From positions 4,898,001 to 4,962,000 of the forward strand of contig NZ_CP047650.1 of NCBI RefSeq assembly GCF_009906855.1: a DNA stretch of 64,000 bases. Direction: 5' to 3'. The DNA comes from Xylophilus rhododendri (GTDB lineage: Bacteria > Pseudomonadota > Gammaproteobacteria > Burkholderiales > Burkholderiaceae_C). Every line of letters begins with the position of its first letter. The stretch's first letter is position 1. The position numbers and the translations under genes are program-made. The notes below the pieces were generated by a model. It did no database searches and had not been told where the DNA came from. It was given only the letters and a program-made list of their open reading frames with translations. Shown piece after piece: positions 1-8,205 of the stretch.

Positions 1-1
1 G

Positions 2-286
2 CGCCGCGGCGGCGCCGAACGCGCCGCGATCAACGCGCCCATGCAGGGCACGGCGGCCGACCTGATCAAGCTCAGCATGGTCGAGGTGCAGAAGGTGCTC
101 GACGAGCAGCAGCGCGCCACCCGCATGATCATGCAGGTGCACGACGAACTGGTCTTCGAGGTGCCCGAGTCCGAGGCCGACTGGGTGCGCACCGAGGTGC
201 CGCGCATCATGGCCGGCGTGGCGGCGCTGCAGGTGCCGCTGCTGGCCGAGATCGGTTTCGGCAGCAACTGGGAAGCCGCGCATTGA
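2..286 (+). CDS. polA: DNA polymerase I, C-terminal end (partial)
   Basis: This is the 3' end of the gene for DNA polymerase I, which fills gaps and removes primers in replication and repair. The gene is open at the left edge; about 94 residues are visible. They include the block INAPMQGTAAD and the polymerase motif C (MQVHDELVFEVP) with its catalytic Asp, followed by the usual short tail ending GSNWEAAH. Only the end of the palm/fingers region is present, so nothing can be said about the exonuclease domains. The match to family A polymerases is unmistakable. Confidence 0.96.
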   Translation, partial: RRGGAERAAINAPMQGTAADLIKLSMVEVQKVLDEQQRATRMIMQVHDELVFEVPESEADWVRTEVPRIMAGVAALQVPLLAEIGFGSNWEAAH

Positions 287-311
287 GCGCTTGACACGGT
301 TGCTAAGATAA

Positions 312-355
312 AAACGGCACAGCCCAGCGGCTCCTCGGACATCGGGGGGCCGTTT
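312..355 (+). terminator. possible weak terminator after polA
   Basis: An inverted repeat AAACGGC (312-318) / GCCGTTT (349-355) follows the polA stop and is followed by a short T-rich stretch. The loop is long (30 bases), so this is a weak prediction; it may instead be part of the leader of the metal transporter gene. Confidence 0.3.
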
Positions 356-384
356 CTATTTGAGGACCGTGAGGTGAGAGGTTT

Positions 385-1287
385 ATGGAACTGTTGGCAA
401 TTCTGGTGGCGACCCTGGCGGCGGGTGTGGGCAGCGTCTGGGTGGCGGCCCTGCTGCTGAAGGCGGGCGTGGGGTCTGGCCGCGGGCCGGGGCCGCAGCA
501 TCTGCTGAGCCTGGCGGCGGGGGCCTTGCTGTCCACCGCCTTCATGCACCTGCTGCCCGAGGCCTTCGAGAGCGGCATCGAGCCGCAGTGGCTGTTCGCG
601 GTGCTGCTGGCCGGGGTGGTGTTCTTCTTCCTGCTGGACAAGGCCGAGCTGTGGCACCACGGCCATGAGCATGCCGCGCCCGGCCATGCACACGGGCACG
701 GCCATCACGATCACCACGCCGACCATGCACACCACGATCACCCCGAACAGGAGCATGTGCATTCGCACACCCGCGCCTCCGGCGGCTGGGCGCTGGTCAC
801 CGGCGACAGCGTGCACTGCTTCGGCGACGGCGTGATGATCGCCTCGGCCTTCCTGGCCGACCTGCGGCTGGGCCTGGTCGCGGCGGTGGCGGTGCTGGCG
901 CACGAGGTGCCGCACCATATCGGCGACCTGGTGGTGATGCGCAACTCGGCCGGCGGCCGGCGCATGGCGCTGGTGAAGGTGTCGCTGGCCGGTGCGGTCA
1001 CCGCGCTCGGCGGCCTGGCCGGTTACTTCCTGCTGGAGCGTCTGCACGACCTGCTGCCGTATTTCCTGGTGGCCGCCGCCAGCAGCTTCATCTACGTGGC
1101 GCTGGCCGACCTGATCCCGCAGCTGCAGCGGCACCTCAGTTCACGCCAGACGGCTGCGCAGATCGCCTGGCTGCTCGGCGGCATCGTGCTGGTGGTGGTG
1201 GTGAGCCGGCTGGCCCACGAGCCGGAAGAGCCCGGCGAGCACGGCCACCGGCATTCGGCGGTGGCCGTGCAGGTGGACCAGGGCTGA
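385..1287 (+). CDS. ZIP-family metal transporter
   Basis: A 300-residue inner-membrane protein of the ZIP family, which moves Zn2+, Fe2+ or related divalent metals into the cytoplasm. Hydrophobic segments lie at both ends, with a His-rich loop at about residues 92-130 containing many HxH and HGH units. Transmembrane helices IV and V carry the metal-site motifs: HCFGDGVMIASAF (about 148-160) and HEVPHHIGDLVV (about 173-184). The length is normal. An AGAGG ribosome site lies 4-5 bases before the ATG. It stands alone between polA and a convergent lipoprotein gene. Substrate cannot be decided from sequence. Confidence 0.9.
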   Translation: MELLAILVATLAAGVGSVWVAALLLKAGVGSGRGPGPQHLLSLAAGALLSTAFMHLLPEAFESGIEPQWLFAVLLAGVVFFFLLDKAELWHHGHEHAAPGHAHGHGHHDHHADHAHHDHPEQEHVHSHTRASGGWALVTGDSVHCFGDGVMIASAFLADLRLGLVAAVAVLAHEVPHHIGDLVVMRNSAGGRRMALVKVSLAGAVTALGGLAGYFLLERLHDLLPYFLVAAASSFIYVALADLIPQLQRHLSSRQTAAQIAWLLGGIVLVVVVSRLAHEPEEPGEHGHRHSAVAVQVDQG

Positions 1288-1306
1288 GGCCCTGGCCGCG
1301 CCTCAG
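1284..1306. terminator. inverted repeat between convergent genes
   Basis: A perfect 7-bp inverted repeat CTGAGGC (1284-1290) / GCCTCAG (1300-1306) spans the stop codons of the convergent transporter and lipoprotein genes. It could act as a two-way terminator, but there is no T-run on either side. Confidence 0.3.
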
Positions 1307-3462
1307 CTCGGGTCTGCGAGCTTGTAAACCGCCACTTTCTTGCTGACGATGATCTGCCGTGGGCTGCGCACCGACAGTTCGAGCAGGTTGAAGCTGCTGC
1401 CCGCCGCGTACTCGCTGAAGCCCAGGCTGTTGGTGCTGCAATGCCGGTCGGACGAGGTCTGCGGCGCGCAGTAGATGATGCCCTTGCGCGCGGTGCTGGC
1501 CAGGCCGGTGCTGTCGTTGAAACGTGCACCCTGCTGGCCCGCGGTGGTGCTGCCGAAAGGCGCGCGGCCGTTGACCGACAGGCTGGTGGGCGCCAGGGCG
1601 AAGGTGGGCACCATCCAGGCATCGCCGTTGTTGTCCTGGCTGAAGTCGATGTTGTTGGGGTCGGCCACCGTCGAGGTTCCGAAGAGGTGGTAGCCGTTGG
1701 CGCCCGAGTCCGCGCGGATCTCGGTTCGCATGCCGGCCGTGAGCTGCACGAACACACGCTGCTTCACTTCACCCAGCGTCTCGGCGCGCGAGATGGTGCG
1801 GGTGGTCTGCACCACATTGGTCCGGCCGTCCACGTGGAAGAACTCCACGGTCCACACGCCCTGGTTGGGCACCGCGGCGATGGTGGCGTCGGTGTACTGC
1901 GTGGGTGTGTAGACCAGCGGATCCAGGCTGGCCGGGTTGCCGCTCTTGCCGCTGTCCGCGTAGACGGCGGCCAGGCGCAGGATGTTGGTGCCGCTGGCCA
2001 CGCCGTTCTGGGCGATCGCCATGAAGGACAGGCCCGCGGTGGGCAGCAGGGTCAGCTTGGGCTGGTTGGGGAAGGGCGAGGTCACTTCCACCTTGGTGAA
2101 GATGGAGTTGCCGTTGCTGTCCACCACGTTGGGCACATTGATGTTGTAGCCGGTGGTGAAGTAGCTGAAAGCGGGTGTGTTGACCAGCTCGCGGTCTTCC
2201 GAATAGGCGTTCACGGCGGCCGAATACGCATTGCCGTTGCCGCTCAGCTTGAGCGAGCCGTCGGCCAGGCGCAGCACCAGGGTGTTGGTGTCGGTGGTGG
2301 CCGTCGCGTCGGTGGTGCGGTAGGTGATCACGTAGTCGCCATTGCTGCGCACGAACTCGACATTGAAGCGATCCCACACCAGGCCGGTGGCGCCGCTGCG
2401 GAACAGGCTGGCGAAGGCGCCGCCGTTGTTGGCATCGCGGCCCACGTGCAGGCCGCTGTTGTAGTAGGTGGCGGGATCGTTGCCGACGAAGAGCTGGCGG
2501 CAGACCGGCGCGATCACGTTGGCCGGCTCGCCGATGCTGTTGCCCGTGTCGCTGCCGGCATTGACCCGCTGGCTCAGCGGCAGCGCATAGCAGGCCGTCA
2601 TGCGGCTGGCCAGGTCGGCCAGGATGGCGGGCGTCGGCACCGTGGCGACGGTGGTGGTCGAGGTCACCGGCAGCGGCGGGATGGTCGCCGCGCTGCTGTC
2701 GAAGGCCACGAAGACGGCGTCGCTCGACGAGGTCTTCACGCTGATCTCGATATTGGCGCTGCTGCCGTTGGGCCGCACGGTGATGGACAGCGCGTCCAGC
2801 ACCTTGTCCTGGCCGCTGCCGTCGGCGGCGAAGACGCCGGAGATCGGATCGATGGTCTGGCCGAGCAGGGCGAGGACCGGCGCCAGGGCGGTCTTCAGCG
2901 CATCGACCTGGGTCTGCAGCGTGGCCGCGGTGACGGTGGCCGGCGTGGTCTGGATGGTGCCGGCGAGGCTGGCCGGATTGCCGTCGGAAGCCAAGCGCGC
3001 GACGATGATGGTGGTCAGCGGCGTGACATTGGCCGTGCCGGTGGCCGAGGAGGCGGTGACGCTGTAGAGCGCCTGGTCGTCGCGCACCGCGCGGATCACC
3101 AGCGGCGCGGCGGTGCTGGCCGGCAGCGTGCAGCTGTAGCTGCCATCGGCGGCGGTGGTGGTGCTGCAGACGGTGGTGCCGGTGCTGTCGGTGACGGTGA
3201 CCGCGGCGCCGGCGAACGGCGCGCCGGTGGCGGCCACGCCGCTCAGGGTGGTGGTGGTCGGCGAGACCGATCCGCCTCCGCCGCTGCCGGTATCGGTGCT
3301 GCCGCCGGAGCCGGCGCCACCGCTGGCCACGGTGCTGTTGCCGCTGCCGCCACAGGCCGACAGGAGCAGCGCGGTCGCGCCGACGAGGAAGGCTGCAGCC
3401 AGGCGCGTCGTGCGCCGGTTCTGCCTGCGGGAAGAGGTTTCGATCTCTGGCTTGAATTTCAT
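1303..3462 (-). CDS. large surface lipoprotein with Gly/Ser-rich linker
   Basis: A 719-residue exported protein of unknown function. The N-terminus has a basic stretch, a hydrophobic segment and a lipobox (LLLSAC), then a low-complexity Gly/Ser/Thr linker (about residues 40-75), as in outer-membrane-anchored lipoproteins. Next comes a domain like the carboxypeptidase regulatory (CNA-B-like) beta sandwich (about 78-130, with TGAPFAGAAVTVTD and ADGSYSC). The rest is Thr/Val/Ser-rich and beta-like with no enzyme motif I recognise. I chose the ATG at 3462, preceded by GGAG at nine bases, over an in-frame GTG five codons upstream. It is convergent with the ZIP gene and appears to be a single-gene unit. 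Confidence 0.75.
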   Translation of the reverse strand: MKFKPEIETSSRRQNRRTTRLAAAFLVGATALLLSACGGSGNSTVASGGAGSGGSTDTGSGGGGSVSPTTTTLSGVAATGAPFAGAAVTVTDSTGTTVCSTTTAADGSYSCTLPASTAAPLVIRAVRDDQALYSVTASSATGTANVTPLTTIIVARLASDGNPASLAGTIQTTPATVTAATLQTQVDALKTALAPVLALLGQTIDPISGVFAADGSGQDKVLDALSITVRPNGSSANIEISVKTSSSDAVFVAFDSSAATIPPLPVTSTTTVATVPTPAILADLASRMTACYALPLSQRVNAGSDTGNSIGEPANVIAPVCRQLFVGNDPATYYNSGLHVGRDANNGGAFASLFRSGATGLVWDRFNVEFVRSNGDYVITYRTTDATATTDTNTLVLRLADGSLKLSGNGNAYSAAVNAYSEDRELVNTPAFSYFTTGYNINVPNVVDSNGNSIFTKVEVTSPFPNQPKLTLLPTAGLSFMAIAQNGVASGTNILRLAAVYADSGKSGNPASLDPLVYTPTQYTDATIAAVPNQGVWTVEFFHVDGRTNVVQTTRTISRAETLGEVKQRVFVQLTAGMRTEIRADSGANGYHLFGTSTVADPNNIDFSQDNNGDAWMVPTFALAPTSLSVNGRAPFGSTTAGQQGARFNDSTGLASTARKGIIYCAPQTSSDRHCSTNSLGFSEYAAGSSFNLLELSVRSPRQIIVSKKVAVYKLADPS

Positions 3463-3623
3463 GTTGCCGGGCTCCACGGATGGGTCATCGCCTCTAAATT
3501 GAGAGCCGGCCCAGCGTAGGTGGCATCGAAAACGCTCGCATCACCCATCCGGGTGAAAGAGGCCGCCGGAGCGCAGCTGTTACAGCTTCTGCATGCGCGC
3601 ATTCGTCGATTTGGCGAAGTGCC

Positions 3624-4562
3624 TTATCGCAGCAGCGCATCCGCGTCCTTGCGGCGTATGACGTCCGCCAACTGCGGCCGGATCTCGCGATAGAGTTTTT
3701 CCGCGGATTCGCCATATTCCTGTCTGACAACCTGCCCGATATTTTCTTCCCGCGATTCGGCGCATATGCCATGTACGGCGCAATGGTCCATCACATACGG
3801 ATCCAGCGGTCCGCTGCATGGCAGGCCCGTGCCGTCGCATATGGCGGCGCGCCAGGCCAGGTCGAATATTGCATTGGCATGCGGCTCTTCATAGACCCGG
3901 CCGCCGAATGTCACGTTGGAAGTGCTGGGTTTGAAAAACACTTTGCCTAATTTCTCTAGCGACAGCGGATCTGCTTCCGAAAGATATCGTTCCGCGATGT
4001 TGTGAGTTTCACGCTTGTTTTCTCCGATGAAATTCCATTCCTCGTAATGAGCGTCGAGCGGGCTGTTTTGCAGGCGGGGATCCTTGGATGTTCTAAGGGT
4101 GTTTTCAATGGATAATTCGTCGCTGGAAAAGCTGGCACACCGCGATGTGTAGATCTGTCGGGCAGTTTCTTGTGCCTGCGAACTTGCGGCCCTGGTGGAA
4201 AATTCGGCGACTTGCTCTCGCATTGCTTGGCATTGAATCAAAATATGCAAAGCGTAGGTGCCACCGCCCTCGGCACCCCGGCGCATCGACTTTTCAAAGA
4301 CGGTGCGCCAGTCGCGTGAGCCCGCGTAATCAATCCCGAGCGATCGTAAGCCTTGATCTTGGGTGGTGCCGACTGCTGCCGTAATCTGAGTCGGCAGGTT
4401 TTTAAAAGTCACCATTGGCGGCGCTTCAAATGCTTTCTCTGCATAAGTGGGCTTCAGTGCTGTCGACGATGAGTTTGTCTTGGGTGCTGTTTCCTTCCAT
4501 ATCAAGAAAACACACCCAGCAAGCAGGAGCGCGCCGCCAACAGCAGATAGTATTTTTCCCAC
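3624..4562 (-). CDS. membrane-anchored or exported protein of unknown function
   Basis: A 312-residue protein I do not recognise. It starts with a hydrophobic segment (residues 4-24, AVGGALLLAGCVFLIW), a signal anchor or lipoprotein signal with Cys at 17. The rest is soluble, Ser/Glu-rich, with six or more Cys residues (for example ICDGTGLPCSG and DHCAVHGIC), suggesting periplasmic disulphides. It lies three bases after the stop of the upstream exported-protein gene, so the two form an operon. G+C is visibly lower than in the flanks, pointing to horizontal acquisition. It is a genuine gene by its operon fit and coherent export signal, but the function is unknown. Confidence 0.65.
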   Translation of the reverse strand: MGKILSAVGGALLLAGCVFLIWKETAPKTNSSSTALKPTYAEKAFEAPPMVTFKNLPTQITAAVGTTQDQGLRSLGIDYAGSRDWRTVFEKSMRRGAEGGGTYALHILIQCQAMREQVAEFSTRAASSQAQETARQIYTSRCASFSSDELSIENTLRTSKDPRLQNSPLDAHYEEWNFIGENKRETHNIAERYLSEADPLSLEKLGKVFFKPSTSNVTFGGRVYEEPHANAIFDLAWRAAICDGTGLPCSGPLDPYVMDHCAVHGICAESREENIGQVVRQEYGESAEKLYREIRPQLADVIRRKDADALLR

Positions 4563-4565
4563 GCT

Positions 4566-5099
4566 TCAGCCGCAGACGACGTGACGATGTACAACGCCGT
4601 CTTTCTGCTTGAGGTCGGTGCCGTAGCCGCTTAAAGCGGCCGATGAAAGCGGTGACGTCACGACGTAGGTTTCCTCACCGCCGTCGGCGTAGATGACCGT
4701 AAATTTTTTGTCCCGTTTGAGCGGTGTTTTTCCTAGGCCAATAATGTCAAGTGCTGTGGTATATGTTAGCAATACTCGGTAGACGCGTTCAGCTGCCATC
4801 CAGCGGTCAAGCGATGAACTCCGCGATGTGGTGTTTCTGAGGTCTGTGCCGGCAGCGAGGCAGCGTACGTCGCGGGCCATTTCATATTTTTCTGCAAGAG
4901 CGGTTAGCACGACGAAGCCTTGGAAGGGCTCTCCAACGCCAAAGCTCACTCCGCCTGCTGCGCCAAGCGATGCTCCTGCGGGCCCAATGCTCACGCCGTA
5001 TACGTCAATTGGCGGGAGCTGTGCGGCGGCTGGCTGAATCAGCGTCGATGCAAACATCAAAAAGACGGATGAGAAACGGATTTGGCGCCGGATATTCAT
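4566..5099 (-). CDS. exported protein of unknown function
   Basis: A 177-residue secreted protein. A signal peptide ending in QPAAAQ (cleavage near residue 26) is followed by a Gly/Ala/Val-rich stretch (about 30-60) that is hydrophobic enough to associate with membranes, then a mixed domain with Cys at about 80 and at the extreme C-terminus (VVCG). GGAGG lies four bases before the ATG, inside a small hairpin. First gene of a two-gene operon with the Cys-rich membrane-anchored gene downstream; both are less G+C-rich than the genome. No family recognised. Confidence 0.65.
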   Translation of the reverse strand: MNIRRQIRFSSVFLMFASTLIQPAAAQLPPIDVYGVSIGPAGASLGAAGGVSFGVGEPFQGFVVLTALAEKYEMARDVRCLAAGTDLRNTTSRSSSLDRWMAAERVYRVLLTYTTALDIIGLGKTPLKRDKKFTVIYADGGEETYVVTSPLSSAALSGYGTDLKQKDGVVHRHVVCG

Positions 5100-5102
5100 T
5101 GA

Positions 5103-5121
5103 GCCCTCCAGAAAAGAGGGC
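5103..5121 (-). promoter_or_regulatory. hairpin masking a ribosome binding site
   Basis: On the minus strand the leader of the exported-protein gene contains GCCCTC, a seven-base loop and GAGGGC, a perfect 6-bp stem whose 3' arm overlaps the GGAGG ribosome site. It could restrain translation of this operon. Evidence is the base pairing only. Confidence 0.4.
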
Positions 5122-5240
5122 CGAAGCTTGGCGTGGCGACTTAAAACTTTATGTGATCTTCAGGCAAAAGACGGGTGAGCGGGCTCTCGCATGTCATACG
5201 GATTACAGCTGGAGGTATTCGTTGGCGCCTGCCATCACAT

Positions 5241-5990
5241 TCAATTCGGCCGCAGGCCCAACTGGCTGCGCACATCGCCAAGCATGCGCCGCGCCACCTG
5301 CAGCCGCTCGGCCGTGCCGCGCAGGCTCAGGTGCCAGCCCGAGACCTCTTCGTTTTCCGTCGCGCTGCGGTGCAGGGATTGCACCGCGTGGCGGGCCGCC
5401 AGCGTGTGGCGGTGCACCCGCAGCCAGTGGCCGGGCTGGCGCTTTTCCAGCTCGACCAGGGAGCCGTCGAGCATGAAGCTGCCGCGCGAGGTGACGGCCA
5501 GCAGGCGCTTGTCCTGCGCACGCAGGAACAGCACCTCCGACAGCGGCAGCCGCTGGGCCCGGCCGCGGTTGACCACCCTCAGGCTCTCTTCCACTTCCTC
5601 GATGGGCATGTCCGGCGTGCGGCACAGGCTGGCGGCCTTGTGCAGGGCGCGCTCCAGGCGCTCGGGGCGCACCGGCTTGGTCAGGTAGTCGACCGCATCG
5701 GCTTCGAAGGCCTGCAACGCATGCTGGCTGTGGCCGGTGACGAAGACCACCGCCGGCTTCGGTGTCCAGTAGCGCAGCGAGGAGGCCAGCTCCAGCCCGT
5801 CCTGCCCGGGCATCTGCACGTCGAGCAGCAGCAGGTCGAAGCGGCGGTGCCGCATCAGGCCGGTGGCGCGGCCGGTGTCGGCGGCTTCCTCGACCACGCC
5901 GCAGAGCCCGGTGCCGCAGCGCATCAGCATCTGCCGCATGCGCTGACGCGCGAGTTGGTCGTCGTCGACGATCAGGATGTTCATTGCCAT
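5241..5990 (-). CDS. LytTR-type response regulator (AlgR/LytR family)
   Basis: A 249-residue DNA-binding response regulator. The receiver domain (residues 4-120) has the acidic pocket VDDD, the phospho-acceptor Asp57 in LLLLDVQMPG, the switch Thr in FVTGH, and the Lys in YLTKPVRPERL. A LytTR domain occupies about 145-240 (motifs LFLRAQDKRLLAVT and WLRVHRHTLAAR). The start MAMNILIVDD is preceded by GGAG ten bases away; longer readings would extend into the argH promoter. It is divergent from argH. No histidine kinase is adjacent, although LytTR regulators usually have one beside them, so it appears to be an orphan. Confidence 0.88.
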   Translation of the reverse strand: MAMNILIVDDDQLARQRMRQMLMRCGTGLCGVVEEAADTGRATGLMRHRRFDLLLLDVQMPGQDGLELASSLRYWTPKPAVVFVTGHSQHALQAFEADAVDYLTKPVRPERLERALHKAASLCRTPDMPIEEVEESLRVVNRGRAQRLPLSEVLFLRAQDKRLLAVTSRGSFMLDGSLVELEKRQPGHWLRVHRHTLAARHAVQSLHRSATENEEVSGWHLSLRGTAERLQVARRMLGDVRSQLGLRPN

Positions 5991-6067
5991 GAAAGCAGCG
6001 CTCCGTTCAGGGATGGCGCGGCGGGCCCCGATAAAATGCCCGGCTGCGCTCTTTTCGACCTTACCCG

Positions 6068-7510
6068 ATGTCCTCATCCGCCTCTCCGTCCCCCGCCTCC
6101 TCCAATCAACTCGACAAGAAGTCCGAGGCGTGGTCCGCTTTGTTCTCGGAGCCGATGAGCGATCTGGTCAAGCGTTATACCGCCAGCGTGTTCTTCGACA
6201 AGCGCCTGTGGCAGGCCGACATCCAGGGCAGCCTGGCGCATGCCGGCATGCTGGCGGCGCAAGGGATCATCGCGGCGGACGACCATGCGTCCATCCAGCG
6301 CGGCATGGCGCAGATCACCGGCGAGATCGAATCCGGCGGCTTCGAATGGAAGCTCGACCTGGAAGACGTGCACCTCAACATCGAGGCCCGCCTGACCCAA
6401 CTGGTGGGCGATGCCGGCAAGCGCCTGCACACCGGCCGCAGCCGCAACGATCAGGTGGCCACCGACGTGCGCCTGTGGCTGCGCGGCGAGATCGACCTGA
6501 TCATCGGCCTGCTGGCCGACCTGCAACGCGCCCTGGTGGACATCGCCGAGAAGAACGCCGAGGTGATCCTGCCCGGCTTCACCCACCTGCAGGTGGCCCA
6601 GCCGGTGGCCTTTGGCCACCACATGCTGGCCTATGTGGAAATGTTCTCGCGCGATGCCGAGCGCCTGGTGGATGTGCGCCGCCGCGTCAACCGCCTGCCG
6701 CTGGGCGCTGCGGCCCTGGCCGGCACCAGCTATCCGCTGGACCGCGAGATGGTGGCGCGTTCGCTGGGCATGGTGGACGAGGCCGGCCAGGCGCAGGTTT
6801 GCCAGAACAGCCTGGACGCGGTGAGCGACCGCGACTTCGCCATCGAATTCACCGCGGCCGCCTCGCTGGCCATGGTGCATATCAGCCGCTTCTCGGAAGA
6901 GCTGATCCTGTGGATGAGCCAGAGCTTCGGCTTCATCGACATCGCCGACCGCTTCTGCACCGGCTCCTCGATCATGCCGCAGAAGAAGAACCCCGACGTG
7001 CCCGAGCTGGCGCGCGGCAAGACCGGCCGGGTGGTCGGTCACCTGATGGGCCTGATCACCCTGATGAAGGGCCAGCCCCTGGCCTACAACAAGGACAACC
7101 AGGAAGACAAGGAGCCGCTGTTCGACACGGTCGATACGCTCAAGGACACCCTGCGCATCTTCGCGGAGATGGTGGGCGGCATCACCGTCAAGCCCGAGGC
7201 GATGGAGAAGGCTGCGCTGCGCGGCTATGCCACCGCCACCGACCTGGCCGACTATCTGGTCAAGAAGGGCCTGCCCTTCCGCGATGCGCACGAGACGGTG
7301 GCGCATGCGGTGAAGGCGGCGATCTCGCACCGGGTGGACCTGTCGGAGCTGCCGCTGGCCGTGCTGCAGGAGTTCCATCCGCGGATCGAGAAGGACGTCT
7401 ACCAGGTGCTGTCGCTGCGCGGCTCGCTGGAGGCCCGCTCCACGCTCGGCGGCACTGCGCCGAATCAGGTGCGTGCGCAGATCGCCCGCCACCGGGCCCG
7501 GCTGAACTAA
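6068..7510 (+). CDS. argH: argininosuccinate lyase
   Basis: Catalyses the last step of arginine synthesis: argininosuccinate to arginine and fumarate. The 480-residue length fits the family. It has the conserved N-terminal block [17 protein letters not shown], the substrate motif [17 protein letters not shown], the central TFGHH-type stretch ([12 protein letters not shown]), and the fumarase/aspartase superfamily signature [16 protein letters not shown] with the catalytic Ser. The first about 20 residues are Ser-rich and not conserved. It is divergent from the LytTR regulator and upstream of a two-component system. Confidence 0.97.
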   Translation: MSSSASPSPASSNQLDKKSEAWSALFSEPMSDLVKRYTASVFFDKRLWQADIQGSLAHAGMLAAQGIIAADDHASIQRGMAQITGEIESGGFEWKLDLEDVHLNIEARLTQLVGDAGKRLHTGRSRNDQVATDVRLWLRGEIDLIIGLLADLQRALVDIAEKNAEVILPGFTHLQVAQPVAFGHHMLAYVEMFSRDAERLVDVRRRVNRLPLGAAALAGTSYPLDREMVARSLGMVDEAGQAQVCQNSLDAVSDRDFAIEFTAAASLAMVHISRFSEELILWMSQSFGFIDIADRFCTGSSIMPQKKNPDVPELARGKTGRVVGHLMGLITLMKGQPLAYNKDNQEDKEPLFDTVDTLKDTLRIFAEMVGGITVKPEAMEKAALRGYATATDLADYLVKKGLPFRDAHETVAHAVKAAISHRVDLSELPLAVLQEFHPRIEKDVYQVLSLRGSLEARSTLGGTAPNQVRAQIARHRARLN

Positions 7511-7545
7511 GCGGCGCCTAAGACCGCGCACCGACAATCCCGGCC

Positions 7546-8205
7546 ATGCGAATCCTGCTGGTCGAAGACGACACCATGATCGGCGAGGCCGTGCTCGGCC
7601 TGCTGCGCGCCGAGCGTTATGCGGTGGACTGGGTGCGCGACGGCGAGATGGCCGACACGGCGCTGCGCAGCGAGCACTACGACGGCGTGCTGCTCGACCT
7701 GGGCCTGCCGCGGCGCGACGGCATCGAGGTGCTGAAGGCCCTGCGCGCGCGCGGCGGCCGGGTGCCGGTGCTGATCGCCACGGCGCGGGATGCGATAGCC
7801 GACCGGGTCGCGGGGCTGGACGCCGGCGCCGAGGACTATGTCGTCAAGCCTTTCGACACCGACGAGCTGCTGGCCCGTATGCGCGCCCTGGTGCGGCGCG
7901 GCGAGGGCCATGCGGCGCCCACCTTCTCGCACCGCGGCGTGACACTCGACCCGGCCACCCACCAAGCCACGCAGGATGGCCGGCCGGTGGCCCTGTCCGC
8001 GCGGGAATGGGCGGTGCTGGAGCCGATGCTGGCCCGGCCCGGCGTGATCTTCTCCCGCACCCAGCTGGAGGAGCGCATGTTCAGCTGGAAGGACGAGGTG
8101 AGCAGCAATGCGGTGGAGGTCTATATCCACGGCGTGCGCAAGAAGCTCGGCGCCGAGCTGATCCAGACGGTGCGCGGCCTCGGCTACATGGTGCCCAAGG
8201 CATGA
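7546..8205 (+). CDS. OmpR-family response regulator
   Basis: A 219-residue transcription regulator activated by phosphorylation. The receiver domain (1-115) has Glu7-Asp8-Asp9, phospho-acceptor Asp51 in LLDLGLPRRDG, Thr79 and Lys101 in VVKPFDTDELLARM. A winged-helix DNA-binding domain follows (about 125-215, with LSAREWAVLEPML and VEVYIHGVRKKLG). The stop overlaps the start of the kinase gene as ATGA, so the pair is translationally coupled. The arrangement resembles QseBC/TctDE-type pairs; the stimulus is unknown. Confidence 0.93.
   Translation: MRILLVEDDTMIGEAVLGLLRAERYAVDWVRDGEMADTALRSEHYDGVLLDLGLPRRDGIEVLKALRARGGRVPVLIATARDAIADRVAGLDAGAEDYVVKPFDTDELLARMRALVRRGEGHAAPTFSHRGVTLDPATHQATQDGRPVALSAREWAVLEPMLARPGVIFSRTQLEERMFSWKDEVSSNAVEVYIHGVRKKLGAELIQTVRGLGYMVPKA

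Noticed and set aside
1303..3462. The large lipoprotein as another effector of the set
   Set aside because: It has a lipobox and export signal for the general secretory path and no PIP-like element upstream.
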